This document shows positions 6,913 through 8,496 of a DNA stretch of 8,496 nucleotides, piece after piece. Source of the stretch: Thermoplasmata archaeon. GTDB taxonomy: Archaea > Thermoplasmatota > Thermoplasmata > RBG-16-68-12. The notes under the pieces were generated by a model. The model did no database searches, had not been told where the DNA came from, and was given only the letters and a program-made list of their open reading frames with translations. Where the stretch lies: positions 1 to 8,496 of the forward strand of contig DUJI01000086.1 in the NCBI GenBank assembly GCA_013329855.1, given 5' to 3'. The position numbers and the translations under genes are program-made. Each line of letters begins with the position of its first letter. The first letter of the stretch is position 1.

Positions 6913-8007
6913 ATGGCTGCACGCGTCATGGCGGAACCCGAGAGCGACCTCCGAGTCCACATGCGGGTCGGACTGGACCCCTCCGCCGCATTCGACGCGT
7001 TCATCGGGGACCTCGCCACGGGGCTCCTGCGGCGCGGAATGACGTTCCGTCCAGGTGCCCAAGGGTCCGTCGTTCAAGGGGGGCGAGAGGTGGCTCGCGT
7101 GGTCGCCTGGGAGCCTGGAGCGCGCATCCGCCTCGAGTGGAGGGCCGCGGAGTGGGAAGGCGGCTCCGTCACCCCTCTGGAGCTCGAGTTCGAGCCCACC
7201 CCGGAGGGTACGCGCATTTCCATCCGCTTCCGCGGGTGGGGCCAGCGGATGAAACTCGACGGGCCCGAGCTCGCGGGTTGGCTCGCCCAGGCGGTGGCCG
7301 CTACCCTGCTCCAGGCGGCGGCGCCCGCGGCCGTGGGCGACTGGATTACCGACAGTCGAGCTCGGCGGCCCTCCGGAGCCGCGGCCCGTCGGGGCTACCG
7401 GGACCCCACGTTCCATCGACCCCATTTCAAGCTCCTGCTTGCGGGCCTCCATCTGTCGCCGCAGGACTACCTGCTGGAGATTTGCTGCGGTGGCGGGGCG
7501 TTCATGCGAGAGGCTCTTCAGAGCGGCTGCCGTGGGGCGGCTCTGGACCACAGCCTCGAGATGGTGCGACTTGCCCGCGCAGAGAACCGCGACTCGGTTC
7601 GTGCGGGACGCTTCGAGGCGGTCCATGCCGAGGCGGACCGAATCCCGTTCGCCGACGGGCTGTTCACGTGCGCTGCGACCACGAACGTCTTCGGTTTCAT
7701 CGACGATCCCCGGGCAGCGCAGTCGGAGATTCATCGGACCCTGCGTCCGGGAGGCCGCCTCGTGTTGTTCGGCCCGTCCCGCGAGCTCCTGGGAACCCCC
7801 GCCGCGCCCGAGCCCATGGCATCGCGTTTCCACTTCTATGAGGACGGGGGACTCGGCTGGCTTGCACTCGAGGCGGGATTCGTCCAAGCCCGCATCGACC
7901 GCCCGGACCTCGAGCCGTTCGCCCGGGGGGCGGGTCTTGCCGAGGATGAGATCGCCCCGTTCCGGGGCGAACCCGACGCCCAGTTGCTCACGGCACGCAA
8001 GGGCTAG
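6913..8007 (+). CDS. SRPBCC-like domain fused to class I SAM-dependent methyltransferase
   Basis: A 364-residue soluble protein in two parts. Residues about 12-140 look like an SRPBCC/AHSA1 helix-grip domain: HMRVGLDPSAAFDAFIGDL, VVAWEPGARIRLEW, a beta strand with TPLELEFEPTPEGTRI, then a long C-terminal helix (118-148). Such domains usually hold a hydrophobic ligand. Residues about 165-364 are a Rossmann-fold methyltransferase: motif I LLEICCGGGAF (187-197), Asp212 after strand 2 in ALDHSLEMVRLAR, AEADRIPFADGLF (239-251) and the late motif LRPGGRLVLFGP (277-288). It would move a methyl group from S-adenosylmethionine to an unknown acceptor, perhaps one bound by the first domain. Two starts are possible: ATG 6913, and ATG 6928, which better fits the codon bias and a leaderless transcript; neither has a good Shine-Dalgarno. 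The stop is TAG, and the reading frame beyond it loses its G/C third-position bias. No tie to the pilus operon is visible apart from strand. Confidence 0.8.
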   Translation: MAARVMAEPESDLRVHMRVGLDPSAAFDAFIGDLATGLLRRGMTFRPGAQGSVVQGGREVARVVAWEPGARIRLEWRAAEWEGGSVTPLELEFEPTPEGTRISIRFRGWGQRMKLDGPELAGWLAQAVAATLLQAAAPAAVGDWITDSRARRPSGAAARRGYRDPTFHRPHFKLLLAGLHLSPQDYLLEICCGGGAFMREALQSGCRGAALDHSLEMVRLARAENRDSVRAGRFEAVHAEADRIPFADGLFTCAATTNVFGFIDDPRAAQSEIHRTLRPGGRLVLFGPSRELLGTPAAPEPMASRFHFYEDGGLGWLALEAGFVQARIDRPDLEPFARGAGLAEDEIAPFRGEPDAQLLTARKG

Positions 8008-8140
8008 GCTCCGAACGTATCGTGCTGCATGGGCCCATCACTCAAAGGTGCATGACGAGCGGCGTCACGGAGGGGAGCAGGAGGACCAAGCTGACAACCA
8101 GCCCGGCCAGCCCATGTCGTGTGCGTGAGAGGAGAGGCAA

Positions 8141-8157
8141 CGGGCCCGAATGGCCCG
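8141..8157. repeat. Short GC-rich inverted repeat in a convergent intergenic region
   Basis: CGGGCC at 8141-8146 and GGCCCG at 8152-8157 form a perfect 6-bp stem with a 5-base loop, about 135 bases after the methyltransferase stop. No T-run follows on the plus strand, so a terminator role is doubtful. The rest of 8008-8231 shows no gene that I can support and no tRNA-like fold. Confidence 0.3.
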
Positions 8158-8231
8158 GGGGTGCCAAGCCCATTCCGGTTTCGTTCGGCTCGAGGCGAAC
8201 CCGTGGGGGAGGCTCACGCTGCCCCGTGGAA

Positions 8232-8265
8232 AGTGGAAAAGAGAGGGAAAGGGAAAAGGGGAAGG
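8232..8265 (-). terminator. Pyrimidine-rich, T-run terminator of the minus-strand gene
   Basis: The plus strand is unbroken purine from 8235 to 8265. Read on the minus strand this is a pyrimidine tract with runs of four, three and four T, starting 5 bases after the TGA at 8271-8273. Archaeal transcripts commonly end in such U-rich tracts without a hairpin. Its place right after the TGA, about 107 bases past the amber codon at 8373-8375, suggests that the gene's natural end is the TGA. Confidence 0.45.
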
Positions 8266-8270
8266 CGAGC

Positions 8271-8372
8271 TCAGAGCGCGTCTCCCTGCTGGTCTTGGTC
8301 ACCGGACGTCTGCTGGTCCGTGCCTTCCGACTCGGCCTGCTCGCCCTCGCCCAAGGGCCGCTTGATGATCCT
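8271..8372 (-). other. In-frame coding continuation after an amber codon (possible readthrough or ancestral C-terminus)
   Basis: Directly after the TAG at 8373-8375 on the minus strand, the same frame stays open for 33 codons to TGA 8271-8273. It encodes RIIKRPLGEGEQAESEG and then a Gln/Asp/Gly-rich acidic tail ending in DAL. By my count 28 of the 33 codons end in G or C, against 39 of 40 before the TAG. It opens with RIIKRP, echoing RVIRRP upstream of the TAG. Both facts suggest that this segment is, or recently was, translated as part of the same protein. It could be reached by amber suppression, for example with pyrrolysine, by readthrough, or if the TAG is a C-to-T mutation or sequencing error in a CAG codon. 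Confidence 0.5.
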
Positions 8373-8496
8373 CTACTGGACCACGGGCGCGGGGGTCACG
8401 GGCCTCCGGATCACGCGGCGCGGGATGGCGTCCTGCCCTCCCGCGGGCGCGGCCTGGGAGCCGCCCGTGCCCTGGTCGGACGGGGGCGCCGAGGGC
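8373..8496 (-). CDS. C-terminal part of an unidentified Pro/Gln/Gly-rich protein, ending conventionally at an amber codon
   Basis: On the minus strand a frame enters from the right edge (first full codon 8493-8495) and reads 40 codons, starting PSAPPSDQGTGG, to VTPAPVVQ and a TAG at 8373-8375. Of the three minus-strand frames this one has by far the strongest G/C third-position bias (39 of 40 codons), matching the known genes of the window; the others are Arg-rich or closed. The segment is low in complexity and probably disordered: a Pro/Ser/Gly/Gln stretch and then a basic patch (PRRVIRRP). The function cannot be told from it. The gene runs convergent to the methyltransferase. The frame seems to carry on past the TAG, so the conventional end may not be the true one. 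Confidence 0.55.
   Translation of the reverse strand, partial: PSAPPSDQGTGGSQAAPAGGQDAIPRRVIRRPVTPAPVVQ

Noticed and set aside
6795..7841. A 348-codon plus-strand frame starting at the end of ATPase 2
   Set aside because: Arg/Pro/Gly-rich and out of frame with the methyltransferase, whose motifs and codon bias are clear.
4678..7887. A 1069-codon open frame on the minus strand
   Set aside because: It lies opposite ATPase 2 and parts of its neighbours. Their G/C third-position bias removes stop codons from the antisense frame; the product is Leu/Asp/Val/Gly/His-rich with no family motif, and the sense genes are certain.
8005..8055. Readthrough of the methyltransferase TAG to a TGA at 8053-8055
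   Set aside because: Only 8 of the 15 codons after the TAG end in G or C, unlike the gene itself, so this TAG looks like a genuine stop.
8184..8199. Near-palindrome around CTCGAG
   Set aside because: Two mismatched positions in 16 bases, no second copy seen and no promoter nearby; expected by chance in GC-rich DNA.
8042..8302. An 86-codon minus-strand frame with a hydrophobic C-terminus (GLAGLVVSLVLLLP)
   Set aside because: It overlaps the C-terminal coding segment of the minus-strand gene in another frame and crosses the pyrimidine tract, and no start has a good Shine-Dalgarno. A short membrane peptide from an inner ATG cannot be excluded but has no positive support.
8226..8496. A plus-strand open frame from GTG 8226 through the purine tract to the window edge
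   Set aside because: It is the exact antisense of the minus-strand frame, with much weaker G/C third-position bias and an Arg/Gly-rich product; no well-spaced Shine-Dalgarno.

Overview
The window reads as a GC-rich archaeal genome fragment. A TATA box sits in an AT-rich pocket ahead of the main operon, there are strong GGAGGTGA-type ribosome binding sites, third codon positions are almost always G or C, and the central genes belong to the archaeal type IV pilus/archaellum families (ArlI/FlaI-type ATPases, ArlJ/FlaJ-TadC-type membrane platforms, a pilin-like protein with a class III signal). The gene set and the pilin N-terminus recall Thermoplasmatota, but that assignment is an inference from memory of the families and not a database result.

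Layout. Positions 1-216 hold the C-terminal end of an M20-family metallopeptidase. After a 157-base gap with a TATA box at 306-313, a tight five-gene operon runs from 374 to 6798: pilin-like protein, secretion ATPase 1, platform half A, platform half B, secretion ATPase 2. Gaps within it are 9, -8, 1 and 9 bases, and every gene has its own Shine-Dalgarno sequence, two of which overlap the previous stop codon as TGAGGTG. A separate gene at 6913-8007 encodes a fusion of an SRPBCC-like ligand-binding domain and a class I methyltransferase. At the right edge a minus-strand gene enters the window. Its frame meets an amber codon at 8373-8375, but coding character continues to a TGA at 8271-8273, followed by a long pyrimidine tract that looks like an archaeal terminator.

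How the genes work together (inference from families). The pilin-like protein would be processed by a prepilin peptidase encoded elsewhere and assembled into, or anchored by, a surface filament or secretion device. Platform halves A and B resemble the first and second halves of a single ArlJ-type protein, here split into two genes. The two ATPases are close paralogs, both with intact catalytic motifs, and bracket the platform pair. No ArlH, ArlF/G or ArlX-like gene is present, so this looks like a non-archaellum pilus or Tad-like system. The most unusual points are the split platform with two paralogous motors and one pilin, the in-frame amber codon of the minus-strand gene, and the SRPBCC-methyltransferase fusion.
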